From JANMDU01 sp031376455 (GTDB lineage Bacteria > Pseudomonadota > Gammaproteobacteria > Burkholderiales > Burkholderiaceae_C): a stretch of DNA of 64,000 nt. Made by a program: the position numbers and the translations under genes. The notes under the pieces are model-generated. The model was not told the DNA's origin. It searched no databases and saw only the letters and a list, made by a program, of their open reading frames with translations. The DNA is taken from contig JANMDU010000001.1 of assembly GCA_031376455.1 (NCBI GenBank), positions 62,001 to 126,000 of the forward strand, written 5' to 3'. This document shows, piece by piece, positions 16,383-24,683 of the stretch (position 1 is its first letter; every line of letters begins with the position of its first letter).

Positions 16383-17849
16383 TCACACCCCCCAATGCGG
16401 AATGTGATGCGCACCAAGAGAGACAGAAATATTCTTAGGCTCTAAAAAGACTTCATAGCTCCATGTGCCACCTTCGCGCCCCGTGCCGCTGGCTTTTGTG
16501 CCACCAAAAGGTTGCCTCAAATCACGCACATTTTGGCTGTTCACAAAGCACATGCCCGCTTCAATCTGTGCGGCCATGCGGTGCGCGCGACCAATGTTCT
16601 CTGTCCACACGTAGCTACTTAAACCATACGGCGTGTCGTTCGCAATACGAACTGCATCCGCCTCATCTTTGAAGGGAATCAGACAAGCCACCGGCCCAAA
16701 GATTTCGTCTTGTGCGATCTTCATGCGGTTATCGACATTGGCGAATACGGTCGGCCAGACGTAATTTCCTTTTTGCACTCTCGCAGCCAGCTCAGGCGCA
16801 TAGCTGGGCTTGTCGATGCCCCCACAGAGCAGCGCTGCGCCTTCTTTGCTTCCTAGCTCAATATAGCTGCGCACTTTCGCCAAATGTGCTTGGCTGATCA
16901 TCGGGCCTATGATCGTTTTCTCATCGAGCGGATCGCCTACTGTGATGCGCTTGGCGCGCTCTACAAACTTCTGCGCGAAATCAGCATAAATACTTTGCTG
17001 CACGATGATGCGGCTGCCTGCTGTGCAGCGCTCGCCGTTGTTAGAGAAGATCATGAAAATCGCCGCATCCAAGGCGCGATCTAAATCGGCATCTTCAAAA
17101 ATCACGAAGGGTGATTTGCCACCCAGCTCCATGCTGAATTTTTTCAGGCCTGCGGTTTGCACGATGCGGTTGCCTGTAGCGGTTGAGCCTGTGAACGAAA
17201 TCGCGCGGACATCCGGGTGCGCGCAGAGCGGCTCGCCGGCCTCTTTGCCCATGCCATGCACGATATTGAGCACGCCAGGCGGGATGCCTGCTTCGAGAGC
17301 CAGCTCACCCAAGCGAGACGCCGTCATCGGCGAGAGCTCACTCATCTTGAGCACCGCCGTGTTGCCAAACGCAAGACATGGCGCGACCTTCCAAGTCGCC
17401 GTCATGAAGGGCACATTCCAAGGCGAGACCAGCGCGCACACGCCCACGGGGTGAAACAACGTGTAGTTCAAATGCGTGGGCGTGGGATAGGTGTGGCCAT
17501 CCACTCGGGTACACATCTCGGCGAAGTAGTAAAAATTATCTGCTGCACGCGGGATGAGCTGCTTACCAGTTTGCGCAATCACTTGCCCCGAATCGATAGT
17601 CTCCATTTGTGCAATCTCAGGCACATGTGCAGCAATTAAATCGCCGAGTTTGCGGATGATTCTTGCACGCTCGGGAGCGCTCATGCTTGCCCATTTGGGG
17701 AAGGCGGCTTTCGCAGCAGCTACTGCGCTATTGACTTCTTGCGCGCCGCCAGCAGCGACTTCTGCCAAGACTTCTTGCGTGGCAGGGTTGATGGTCTCGA
17801 ATGTGCTGGCACTGGCTACATGCTGGCCGTTAATGAGATGAGAAATCAT
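16383..17849 (-). CDS. hpaE: 5-carboxymethyl-2-hydroxymuconate semialdehyde dehydrogenase HpaE
   Basis: A 488-residue NAD-dependent aldehyde dehydrogenase that oxidises the semialdehyde made by HpaD. Motifs: SPWNVPFMTATWKVAPCLA near residue 143, FTGSTATGNRI near 220, the glutamate motif MELGGKSPFVIF near 243, and the catalytic cysteine in NNGERCTAGSR near 278. It lies nine bases after hpaG2 within the operon. Confidence 0.93.
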   Translation of the reverse strand: MISHLINGQHVASASTFETINPATQEVLAEVAAGGAQEVNSAVAAAKAAFPKWASMSAPERARIIRKLGDLIAAHVPEIAQMETIDSGQVIAQTGKQLIPRAADNFYYFAEMCTRVDGHTYPTPTHLNYTLFHPVGVCALVSPWNVPFMTATWKVAPCLAFGNTAVLKMSELSPMTASRLGELALEAGIPPGVLNIVHGMGKEAGEPLCAHPDVRAISFTGSTATGNRIVQTAGLKKFSMELGGKSPFVIFEDADLDRALDAAIFMIFSNNGERCTAGSRIIVQQSIYADFAQKFVERAKRITVGDPLDEKTIIGPMISQAHLAKVRSYIELGSKEGAALLCGGIDKPSYAPELAARVQKGNYVWPTVFANVDNRMKIAQDEIFGPVACLIPFKDEADAVRIANDTPYGLSSYVWTENIGRAHRMAAQIEAGMCFVNSQNVRDLRQPFGGTKASGTGREGGTWSYEVFLEPKNISVSLGAHHIPHWGV

Positions 17850-17858
17850 GAAACGCTT

Positions 17859-18611
17859 TCAATCGCTTTGAATGGTATTTTGCAATGTACCGATGCCTTC
17901 AATGCTGCATTCAATCTGCGCGCCACTCTGGCAATCGACCACGCCATCGGGCGTGCCTGTGAGGATGAGATCGCCGGGGCGCAATGTCATAAAGCTGCTG
18001 AAGTATTCGATCAAGGCAGGGATGCCAAAAATCATTTCTTTCGTGTTACCGCGCTGGATGATCTGGCCATTCACCGTTGTTTGAAGATTCAAATTCATTG
18101 GGTCAGCGATGTCTTGTCTATCCACCAGCCACGGCCCCAGCGGCGTGCAACTCGGGCGACCCTTAACGCGGAGATTCGGGCGATACCAGTTTTCTAAATA
18201 ATCGCGGATCGCGTAATCGTTGGCTACGGTGTAGCCCTCTACATAGTCGTAGGCATCATCGCGCTTGATGTTTTTAGCCGTGCGCCCAATCACCACAGCG
18301 AGCTCGCATTCGTAGTGCATGAATTTCACAGCTTGCGGGCGAAGCGTGTGCTCACGGTGGCCAATCAAGGAAGACTGGCCTTTGAGGAAGGCCAATGGCT
18401 CATCTGGCGGCTTGAAGGCAAGCTCTTTGGCATGGTCTGCATAGTTGAGGCCAAGACAAAGGATGGTGCGAGCCTGCGCGACGGCCGAGAGTGGTGGCAG
18501 CCAACGCACAGCATCGAAGGCCACGCGCTGGCCATCCGGCAGCGCGAGCATGCCTTCAGACTCCAGCGCTGCGTATTCACGGCCTTGATAAATCACGTGC
18601 GCATGCTTCAT
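17859..18611 (-). CDS. hpaG2: Homoprotocatechuate pathway decarboxylase/isomerase, C-terminal-type subunit HpaG2
   Basis: A 250-residue fumarylacetoacetate hydrolase fold protein. Metal ligands are visible in KFMHYECELAVVIG near residue 108, and the pathway-typical YTVANDYAIRDYLENWYRPNLRVKG and LILTGTPDGV follow. With HpaG1 it carries out isomerisation and decarboxylation to 2-oxo-hept-4-ene-1,7-dioate. The ATG at 18611 overlaps the hpaG1 stop as ATGA; the frame is open upstream, but that start gives the family N-terminus. The single fused HpaG of E. coli is split into two genes here. Confidence 0.92.
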   Translation of the reverse strand: MKHAHVIYQGREYAALESEGMLALPDGQRVAFDAVRWLPPLSAVAQARTILCLGLNYADHAKELAFKPPDEPLAFLKGQSSLIGHREHTLRPQAVKFMHYECELAVVIGRTAKNIKRDDAYDYVEGYTVANDYAIRDYLENWYRPNLRVKGRPSCTPLGPWLVDRQDIADPMNLNLQTTVNGQIIQRGNTKEMIFGIPALIEYFSSFMTLRPGDLILTGTPDGVVDCQSGAQIECSIEGIGTLQNTIQSD

Positions 18612-19282
18612 AAGGCCTCCTGCGCTGAGAACACTGTGCGCGTAAACACCTGATCGCCTAAGCGCGTCTCCACCACATCGCCTGCGCACGCCAAGGGCGC
18701 ATCGGGCGGGCAGCCAAGCATTAGCACATCGCCCGCCTCCCACGCAATGAATTCGCTCACCGCCTCAAGCTGCTCCTGCGCTGATCTGATCCAATCTGCG
18801 CTTGAATAACGATGCGCTAACTGATGGTTAACCCAAGTCTCCACAAGCAGATTGTTCAGATCAAGATCAGACACGGCCAGCCACCGTTGCGGCAGAGCCA
18901 ACGAACTATCGAGCGCATTGAAGCGCAGCGGCGGACGATAAAAGCTGCTGTGCGGCAGCGTAAAATCACAAAGCAAGCTGAGCTGCCAATCATCAAAGAC
19001 TCTGTTTTTAATAGCACTCTGCGCAATATCTACGCCGGCCACATGCCGATTTGGCTTAAAAATTAAGCCGACGCAAGCACGTGCGAGTAATTCAGACTCG
19101 CCCACAACCAGCGCACCGCCAAACGCATTGAATGTGTTGGCGGGCTTAATGTAGAGCACGGGTGCTCGCGGCGGCGCGTTATAGGGGCTTTGATGCGCGG
19201 CATCACCGAGCGCCAGCAACTCAGCGCGATGATGCATGAGGCTGCCATACACAGTGTGGACTGTGTTCACTGTGCTGATCAT
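18608..19282 (-). CDS. hpaG1: Homoprotocatechuate pathway decarboxylase/isomerase, N-terminal-type subunit HpaG1, with a repeat-encoded segment
   Basis: A 224-residue fumarylacetoacetate hydrolase fold protein partnering HpaG2. It starts as expected (VYGSLMHHRAELLALGDA, PPRAPVLYIKPANTF) and ends as expected (EAVSEFIAWEAGDVLMLGCPPDAP). Residues about 73-93 (KPNRHVAGVDIAQSAIKN) are encoded wholly by a family A repeat and stand where relatives carry, from memory, the conserved YVAGYTIVNDVS-type strand. The protein may therefore have altered function, or the segment may fit as a replacement loop. It overlaps hpaR by four bases upstream and hpaG2 by four downstream. Confidence 0.87.
   Translation of the reverse strand: MISTVNTVHTVYGSLMHHRAELLALGDAAHQSPYNAPPRAPVLYIKPANTFNAFGGALVVGESELLARACVGLIFKPNRHVAGVDIAQSAIKNRVFDDWQLSLLCDFTLPHSSFYRPPLRFNALDSSLALPQRWLAVSDLDLNNLLVETWVNHQLAHRYSSADWIRSAQEQLEAVSEFIAWEAGDVLMLGCPPDAPLACAGDVVETRLGDQVFTRTVFSAQEAL
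19003..19064 (+). repeat. Family A repeat, copy 6, inside hpaG1
   Basis: A nearly perfect copy: TTTTTAATAGCACTCTGCGC, CTACGCCGGC, then a GGCTTAAAAATT tail. It is read by hpaG1 in the antisense direction without a stop and gives AGVDIAQSAIK. Confidence 0.93.
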
Positions 19283-19746
19283 GCCTTGACCCTTTTTGAT
19301 TTTTGAGCAGTCTGGCTCGCTGCCGTGGGCATCGCAATCACTTCATCCAGCAGCGCGTAAAGCGCGAGTAAGCGCGGCTTGCCAAGCGTGCCCTCCATGC
19401 TCTCGTAATGCGCTTCAATGGACTCTGCGAGCTTGGCGACCAGGCGTTTGCCTTTGGCGGTGGCTCGCACCACCGAACGTCGCGCATCACGCGCGTCAGC
19501 TTCGCGCACAAGCAGTCCATCGCGCTCCATGCGCGTGAGCATGCCTGAAAGACTGGGGCCGAGCAAATACGCCTCGTTAGCAATGGTGCTTACATCGCAT
19601 GGGCCAAGTTCTGCCAACACGCGCAGCACGCGCCATTGCTGATCGGTCAGGCCATGCTCACGCAAACCAGGGCGAAAGTGCTCCAGCACGGCTTCGCGCG
19701 CTTGTAGCAGTAGGCGAGGCAAATTGCGGTGGGCAAATGGATTCAT
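19279..19746 (-). CDS. hpaR: Homoprotocatechuate operon regulator HpaR (MarR family)
   Basis: A 155-residue winged-helix regulator; the start RNLPRLLLQAREAVLEHFRP and GLTDQQWRVLRVLAELGP match the HpaR group, and the wing holds READARDARRSVVRATAKG. In enterobacteria HpaR represses the meta-cleavage operon until the aromatic acid appears. Here it is the first gene of the operon it should control and overlaps hpaG1 by four bases, which suggests autoregulation. An imperfect palindrome over its start codon is the likely operator. Confidence 0.93.
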   Translation of the reverse strand: MNPFAHRNLPRLLLQAREAVLEHFRPGLREHGLTDQQWRVLRVLAELGPCDVSTIANEAYLLGPSLSGMLTRMERDGLLVREADARDARRSVVRATAKGKRLVAKLAESIEAHYESMEGTLGKPRLLALYALLDEVIAMPTAASQTAQKSKRVKA

Positions 19747-19766
19747 TAGTTAATATGTTAATTAAT
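19745..19766 (-). promoter_or_regulatory. Probable HpaR operator over the hpaR start codon
   Basis: A 22-base AT-rich inverted repeat (ATTAATTAAC on one side, GTTAATATG-like on the other) matches its own reverse complement at 18 of 22 positions. It covers the hpaR ATG and the stop codon of the gene upstream. MarR proteins bind palindromes of this size near their own promoters. Confidence 0.55.
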
Positions 19767-20477
19767 ATTTCCTGTGCTGTCAAATCGCTTTTCAAGAGAG
19801 GCGAGCATCTTGGCAGCATCACACTGCGACAGCTCCCACATCTCTTGCGGCGAGAGCACGCACGTGCCATGCGGCGCGGTTTGCAGCAGCGTATCCACAA
19901 TTTCCGCAATCCGCAAAGGGCGCACGGGCTGCTCTTGCGCTGGGATCATGAATTTGAAGATGCTGAGCATCCAATGCGCCAAGCCCTCCAAAAGATTCTT
20001 GTGGCGCAGCGCAGCAGGCTTCTCTGCGCTACGCAAAATCAGCAAGCGCTCAAAGCCCAGCGAGGCAAGGGCTTGCTCATCGAGCGATGCCAAGCCGCGC
20101 TTGAGCGATTCGGGCAGCGAACCTTGCGCGTGCGGCAAGACCACAGCCAAGGTGCGCGCACCTCTGTCATGCAGCCATTTGGCCAAATCTACCAATTGCT
20201 CTGGCGCGGGTGTCCAAAGCGCCCGCTCTCGCTCATAAAACATGCGTGGCGGCTCAAACATAATCACCGCGACATCGCAACGCAGCGCGGGCGGCCACGC
20301 AGTGATCTCGCCCATCACCACATGCAGCGAGAGCTGGCGCATACCTTGCTGCACCGGCTCACGTGCTAGCACTTGCGTATGCGCATAACGATGCACACCC
20401 ACCAAGCGGCGCAACACAGCATTGCCAAGCGCTCCGGTTGCTCCCGCAATCAGTAGCTCGGGTTGTGCATTTGTCAT
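19758..20477 (-). CDS. NAD(P)-binding Rossmann-fold protein (atypical SDR/epimerase-like)
   Basis: A 239-residue protein with the nucleotide motif LLIAGATGALGNAVLRRLVG at its N-terminus. The rest (VVLPHAQGSLPESLKRGLASLDEQALASLGFERLLILRSAEKP) resembles extended SDR-like NAD(P)-binding proteins of unknown substrate. I prefer the ATG at 20477; an ATG at 20528 would add 17 residues and leave only 42 bases to the divergent lemA gene. It ends 11 bases before hpaR, so the two could share a transcript, although the operator-like palindrome between them suggests hpaR also has its own control. Confidence 0.72.
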   Translation of the reverse strand: MTNAQPELLIAGATGALGNAVLRRLVGVHRYAHTQVLAREPVQQGMRQLSLHVVMGEITAWPPALRCDVAVIMFEPPRMFYERERALWTPAPEQLVDLAKWLHDRGARTLAVVLPHAQGSLPESLKRGLASLDEQALASLGFERLLILRSAEKPAALRHKNLLEGLAHWMLSIFKFMIPAQEQPVRPLRIAEIVDTLLQTAPHGTCVLSPQEMWELSQCDAAKMLASLEKRFDSTGNIN

Positions 20478-20570
20478 GTTGACACTGCGATTGAGCGCAG
20501 ACAAAGCTTGTGTAACAGATAATTGCATCCATCTATGCTACTGTTCTAGCCTGTCTTTTAAGGATGCATC

Positions 20571-21164
20571 ATGAATAAAATTTTCCTCAGCTTTCTCCTA
20601 ACCTTCTCTGCCCTGCTGAGTGGCTGCGGCTACAACGATTTCCAGCGCTTGGATGAGCAATCCAAAGCCGCATGGAGCGAAGTGCTTAACCAATACCAAC
20701 GCCGCGCTGATCTAATTCCGAATATCGTCAACACTGTCAAAGGTGAAGCGGGTTTTGAACAAGACACACTCGTGAAAGTTATTGAAGCTCGCGCACGAGC
20801 CACCAGTATTCAGATGACGCCTGAGATGCTGAACAACCCCGAAGCGATGAAGAAATTCCAAGCCGCGCAAGGCGAGATTGGCTCGGCGCTTTCTCGCCTC
20901 TTAGTCGTCACTGAAAACTATCCCAACCTGAAAGCCAACCAAGGCTTTCAAGATCTGCGCGTGCAACTCGAAGGCACTGAGAACCGCATCACGGTGGCTC
21001 GCAACCGCTATATCAAAACGATTGAAGAATACAACGTGCTCGCGCGCAGCTTCCCGAGCAACCTCACGGCGATGGTGTTCAGCTACGCACCCAAGGCGGG
21101 CTTCACCGTGGCCAATGAAGCACAAATTTCTGCACCACCCACTGTCGACTTCAATAAGAAGTGA
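20571..21164 (+). CDS. LemA family lipoprotein
   Basis: A 197-residue LemA protein with a lipoprotein signal (ALLSGCGYN, lipobox cysteine 19), then the long helical hairpin with KAAWSEVLNQYQRRADLIPNIVNTVKG and the conserved ENYPNLKANQGFQDLRVQLEGTENRI. It is anchored at the membrane; its molecular role is unknown. The lemA-TPM-TPM order is a recurring operon in proteobacteria. Confidence 0.93.
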   Translation: MNKIFLSFLLTFSALLSGCGYNDFQRLDEQSKAAWSEVLNQYQRRADLIPNIVNTVKGEAGFEQDTLVKVIEARARATSIQMTPEMLNNPEAMKKFQAAQGEIGSALSRLLVVTENYPNLKANQGFQDLRVQLEGTENRITVARNRYIKTIEEYNVLARSFPSNLTAMVFSYAPKAGFTVANEAQISAPPTVDFNKK

Positions 21165-21230
21165 TTTTTATAAGCAAGATAGATCAATTGCCGGCATAGA
21201 ATCTGCGCGGAGTGCTCCTTAATTGATAGC
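21163..21230 (-). repeat. Family A repeat, copy 7 (lemA-TPM junction)
   Basis: A full-length copy on the minus strand: GCTATCAATTAAGGAGCAC, CGCGCAGATTC, TATGCCGGC, CTTATAAAAATC. It starts within the lemA stop codon and its other end supplies the TTG that opens the next reading frame. Confidence 0.9.
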
Positions 21231-22143
21231 AATTAAATGCTTGCTCAGAGTGTGGCTGTTGGCCTTTGCGCTGCTCGCATCGCTGCCCGCGTTCGCGCAA
21301 CAGGCCGTGCCCGCGCTCACAGGCCGCGTGGTCGATACCGCGCAAATTCTCTCGGCAGGCGAAGCAGGCAGCATTGAAACACAGCTCGCTCGTATAGAGC
21401 AAACACGCGGCTCACAGATTGTCGTATTGCTGGTCAACACCGTCGCACCCGAAGACATTTCCAGCTACGCCAACCGAGTAGCCAACGCTTGGAAAATCGG
21501 GCGGCGCGATGTAGGCGATGGCGTGCTGATCATCATTGCCAAGGAAGATCGCAAGCTTCGCATTGAGGTGGCCAAAAGCTTAGAGGGCGCGATTCCTGAT
21601 CTGGCGGCCAAGCAAATCATCAGTACCTCTCTCGCCCCCGCGCTCAAGGCCGGGCAATATGCGCAAGGCATTGAAGCCACGATTGAGGCGCTCGATAAAC
21701 GTATCGGCGCAGAAAATTTGCCTGTGCCATCTGCATCGCAACAAGGTGGCTTCGATCCTGCGCAGTTTGGCTTTGATTGGCAGAATTTACTTTTCTTCTT
21801 GCTTTTCGCCGTGCCAATTAGCGGGGCGATTGCCAAAGGTATTTTTGGCAATAAGCTCGGCTCGCTTGTCACAGGTGGCGCAGTGGGCGGCATCGCGTTT
21901 TTCGTCACAGCAAGTATCGTTCTCGCAGGCATTGCAGGCATCGCGGTGTTGATCTTCACCTTGATTTCAAGCTTTGGCAGAAGCGTCACCGGGCGACGCG
22001 GTTCGCGTGGGTACGACGCGGGCGGCTGGGCGGCCGGCGGCCTTGGCGGCGGCGGTTGGAGCAGTGGCGGTGGAGGTGGCGGGGGTTTTAGTTCAGGCGG
22101 CGGCGGAGATTTCGGTGGCGGCGGCGCGAGTGGAGATTTTTAA
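21223..22143 (+). CDS. TPM-domain membrane protein with a glycine-rich tail (YgcG family)
   Basis: A protein of about 300 residues: signal peptide (VWLLAFALLASLPAFAQ), TPM domain at about 30-165 (GRVVDTAQILS, IVVLLVNTVAPEDISSYANRVANAWKIGR, GVLIIIAKEDRKLRIEVAKSLEGAIPD), two or three membrane spans near 190-255, and a tail that is almost entirely Gly/Ser with a final GGASGDF. No ATG is available; the TTG at 21223 lies in the family A repeat, and the GTG at 21250 just before the signal peptide is an alternative. The repeat may have displaced the original start. Confidence 0.88.
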   Translation: MIAIKCLLRVWLLAFALLASLPAFAQQAVPALTGRVVDTAQILSAGEAGSIETQLARIEQTRGSQIVVLLVNTVAPEDISSYANRVANAWKIGRRDVGDGVLIIIAKEDRKLRIEVAKSLEGAIPDLAAKQIISTSLAPALKAGQYAQGIEATIEALDKRIGAENLPVPSASQQGGFDPAQFGFDWQNLLFFLLFAVPISGAIAKGIFGNKLGSLVTGGAVGGIAFFVTASIVLAGIAGIAVLIFTLISSFGRSVTGRRGSRGYDAGGWAAGGLGGGGWSSGGGGGGGFSSGGGGDFGGGGASGDF

Positions 22144-22145
22144 GC

Positions 22146-22700
22146 ATGAATGCACCTCAAGCCCCGCGTCTACAACAACCACAGCGCAGCTTTTTTGCAA
22201 AACTCGCCCGCATCGGCAAGCACCGCTGGATGGATGAGCGCGACGTGCGCGCCGCCACGCCACCCGAGCTACTCTCCAAGCTAGAACGCTTCACAAAAGC
22301 AAGCGAAGTGCGCCACAGCGGCGAAATCCGCATCTGCATCGAAGCCGGCCTGCCGATGAGCTATCTTTGGCGCGATGCAACACCGAGAGAACGCGCGATA
22401 GCGATGTTTGGCAAGCTGCGCATCTGGGATACCGAGCAAAACAACGGCGTCTTGATCTACGTGTTGCTCGCCGAGCGCGCTATAGAAATAGTAGCTGACC
22501 GCGCAGTATCTATGCTGGCAAACAGTGTTTTTTGGCAAGATTCTGTGAATAAATTAAGCGCGCATCTCCAACGCGGAGATTTCGAGCGCGGCCTCACGCA
22601 AGCCTTGGAAGAAATATCTGCGTTACTCGTACAACACTTCCCAGTTGATGCAAACGCAGCCAATAAAAACGAGCTGAGCAATCGCCCCGATGTTCGCTGA
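22146..22700 (+). CDS. Second TPM-domain protein
   Basis: A 184-residue soluble protein starting two bases after the glycine-rich TPM gene. TPM motifs are visible (VRHSGEIRICIEAGLP, RERAIAMFGKLRIWDTEQNNGVLIYVLLAER, FERGLTQALEEISALL). Residues 112-127 (AIEIVADRAVSMLANS) come from a stretch that matches the family A repeat, although AxEIVADR is also the natural family motif there, so repeat and gene share sequence. Third member of the lemA operon; function unknown. Confidence 0.87.
   Translation: MNAPQAPRLQQPQRSFFAKLARIGKHRWMDERDVRAATPPELLSKLERFTKASEVRHSGEIRICIEAGLPMSYLWRDATPRERAIAMFGKLRIWDTEQNNGVLIYVLLAERAIEIVADRAVSMLANSVFWQDSVNKLSAHLQRGDFERGLTQALEEISALLVQHFPVDANAANKNELSNRPDVR
22479..22527 (+). 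repeat. Family A repeat-like segment, copy 8, inside the second TPM gene
   Basis: GCTATAGAAATAGTAGC, CGCGCAGTATCTATGCTGGC and AAACAGTG follow the consensus closely. The host codons here are also conserved in TPM proteins, so this may be a converted natural site rather than an added one. Confidence 0.6.
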
Positions 22701-22727
22701 GCAGCACTCATGCGTGCCTAAACGCTA

Positions 22728-22856
22728 GCAAGATTGCGCTACCCGTGCGTTTTGCGTGGGTATTGGGGGAGGCGGCGAAACCAAATTTCCGAAGCAAAAC
22801 AAATCTCATCGCCGCCGGAGGACACGAAGCAAAACGTGCGGGTAGCGTAATCTTGC
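22728..22856. repeat. Family B structured element, copy 4 (divergent)
   Basis: Arms 22728-22757 and 22824-22856 pair over about 28 positions with a few mismatches. Inside, GGGGGA and GGAGGACA flank an apical hairpin with GGCGGCGA/TCGCCGCC arms, which is the family B layout with a new apical sequence. It lies between convergent genes. Confidence 0.75.
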
Positions 22857-22902
22857 GGGGCTGGAGATGTTCAGGTCACGAAGGCGGCGGCAACAACCTA
22901 CC

Positions 22903-24429
22903 TTACTGCACCACCATCTTCACCAACACCCCCGGCTGCACAGCGCCCGTTGAATACACCCCATTCATCAGCCGCAACTGCTGCTCAGGCAAAGTCGTCA
23001 TCGGCGCACTGCGCGCCAAATCTGTGAAGCCGCCGCGTGGCAATGCCGTGCTGCGCAGCGTCCATGGCTTGGCAGCAGCAGTATCTTGCGCATTCATCGC
23101 GCGAAAGCTCCCCTCGGCCTCGCGCATAGCAGCCATGTTGCGCTGCACAGTAGCTGCATCTTTACCCGCAAACACCATCAAATAATTTTGCCCGGTGATG
23201 CCGGTGACCACTGTCACTTCAACACCCCTCTGCCCGCCTTGCACGGCCACAGCGCCCGAAAAATGCGTGGCTTGCAAACCATTGAGCGTGTAGCGCTCCG
23301 TGCGCCCCGAGACGGGCTTGATCGTATTACGAATAATCTCCTCGTGATTGCGCCCCGCATTCGGTGGCACGAGCTGCAAGATCAAGCCGGCATCACCCGC
23401 CAGGTTAACGATCTTGAGCTGATCTGCGTCATTCAAAATGCGCCAGCCAGCAGGTGATGTGATCGCAAAATTCAGCGAAGAATGATAAAAATTCCTGCCA
23501 CGCGTCAGGCCCTGCTCCGGGCTTTCGCCAAAAGCCATGCCATCAATCATCTGCAAATAACGCATGCGCCCTTCATCCACATAATTTTTATTGGCTTGGT
23601 ATTGCGCGGCTATTTTGTTGATCGACTCCAGCCGCTGATCATTGCTCGGATGCGAAGCCAGCCAAGAATTGCCGCCTTGCGACGCGGGCCGGCCTTCGAG
23701 GCGCGCCACTTCTGCTGCGAAACGCTCCTGATCCTTGAGCACACGGATCACATCAATCATGTTGCGCGGATCGTAATTCACACGGCTTAAATACTCCGCG
23801 CCCAGCCCATCGGCTTGCAGCTCTTGCTCACGGCCATATTTGGCCACGCGCCCCGCAGCGGCCAGCCCGGCCACTTCACCAATCTGCTGCCCAATCCCGC
23901 CGCCGCCCTTGGCATCGAGCACTGCGCCCAACACATTGCCCAGCAGCCCCACCAAAGCGGCGTCTTGCTGGCGGGTCGCTCTTTGCGCCCCATGCCGCGC
24001 CGTCACATGACCAATCTCATGCCCGACCACGCCCGCAAGATCCGCCTCGCTATCCAAATAAGCCATGATCCCGCGCGTGATGTAGACATATCCGCCCGGT
24101 AGCGCAAAGGCATTGATCTCCGGGCTATCGAGCACCGTGAACGTCCATTTAAGCTGATTGCGATGCGAGAGCTTAGCCAGCCGCTGCCCAATATCATTCA
24201 CATAATTTTGCACGCGATCATTTTTGAGCACGCCATACTCCTTGAGCACTTCCTGATGCGCCTTCGCCCCTTCGCGCACCTCGTCCTGCTCGCTCATCAC
24301 CGAACGCTCTTGCTGCCCCGTCACAGGGTTCACGGTTTGCGTGCCGCAGCCGATCAATGCGGCCGCAGCAATAGTGCTAAGCGCCCATTTCTTGCCAGTA
24401 CGCGTCCAAGATGTAATTGCGTTTTTCAT
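22903..24429 (-). CDS. M48 family zinc metalloprotease, lipoprotein
   Basis: A 508-residue protease with lipoprotein signal (ALIGCGT, cysteine about 28). The zinc motif HEIGH lies in GVVGHEIGHVTARHGAQ near residue 140 and the third ligand in QELQADGLGAEYL near 200; the WLASHPSNDQRLESI segment follows. The C-terminal 190 residues form a separate domain ending in QPGVLVKMVVQ. Relatives include BepA/LoiP-type quality-control proteases of outer-membrane proteins. The ATG at 24429 has a GGAG site; the open frame runs further up only into repeat sequence. Confidence 0.92.
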   Translation of the reverse strand: MKNAITSWTRTGKKWALSTIAAAALIGCGTQTVNPVTGQQERSVMSEQDEVREGAKAHQEVLKEYGVLKNDRVQNYVNDIGQRLAKLSHRNQLKWTFTVLDSPEINAFALPGGYVYITRGIMAYLDSEADLAGVVGHEIGHVTARHGAQRATRQQDAALVGLLGNVLGAVLDAKGGGGIGQQIGEVAGLAAAGRVAKYGREQELQADGLGAEYLSRVNYDPRNMIDVIRVLKDQERFAAEVARLEGRPASQGGNSWLASHPSNDQRLESINKIAAQYQANKNYVDEGRMRYLQMIDGMAFGESPEQGLTRGRNFYHSSLNFAITSPAGWRILNDADQLKIVNLAGDAGLILQLVPPNAGRNHEEIIRNTIKPVSGRTERYTLNGLQATHFSGAVAVQGGQRGVEVTVVTGITGQNYLMVFAGKDAATVQRNMAAMREAEGSFRAMNAQDTAAAKPWTLRSTALPRGGFTDLARSAPMTTLPEQQLRLMNGVYSTGAVQPGVLVKMVVQ

Positions 24430-24491
24430 ATGAGGTCTCCGATTGATCAAGCCATCGTAGCACTGTACAAATATTCTAAGAGCCACACATA

Positions 24492-24603
24492 GGTCGCGGC
24501 TGTGATTGGGTTGTCTCACGTAGCAAAATAAAGGGGGAGCGCCAGCCGAAGGCAAGCGCGGAGGACATTTGCGGAGTGGGGCAGCCCAAGCGCAGCCGCG
24601 ACC
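24492..24603 (+). repeat. Family B structured element, copy 5 (type II)
   Basis: Arms 24492-24519 and 24576-24603 match at 23 of 28 positions, most exceptions being G/U compatible. Core: GCAAAATAAAG, GGGGGA, apical GCGC-CA-GCC hairpin, GGAGGACA, TTTGC. It lies between the GspE-like and M48 genes. Confidence 0.86.
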
Positions 24604-24615
24604 GTCTTATCCAAA

Positions 24616-24683
24616 CTACTATTAATTTCATAGCACTTTGCGCAATAAATACGCCGGCAAACAGCCTAAAACGCTTAAAAATT
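24616..24683 (+). repeat. Family A repeat, copy 9
   Basis: A full-length copy: CTACTATTAATTTCATAGC, ACTTTGCGCAATAAATACGC, CGGC, CGCTTAAAAATTT. Its tail reaches the stop codon of the GspE-like gene. Confidence 0.93.

Noticed and set aside
16055..16417. An N-terminal extension of hpaD through the repeats, open to 16417
   Set aside because: It would translate two family B elements; the ATG at 16054 has a strong ribosome site and the family N-terminus.
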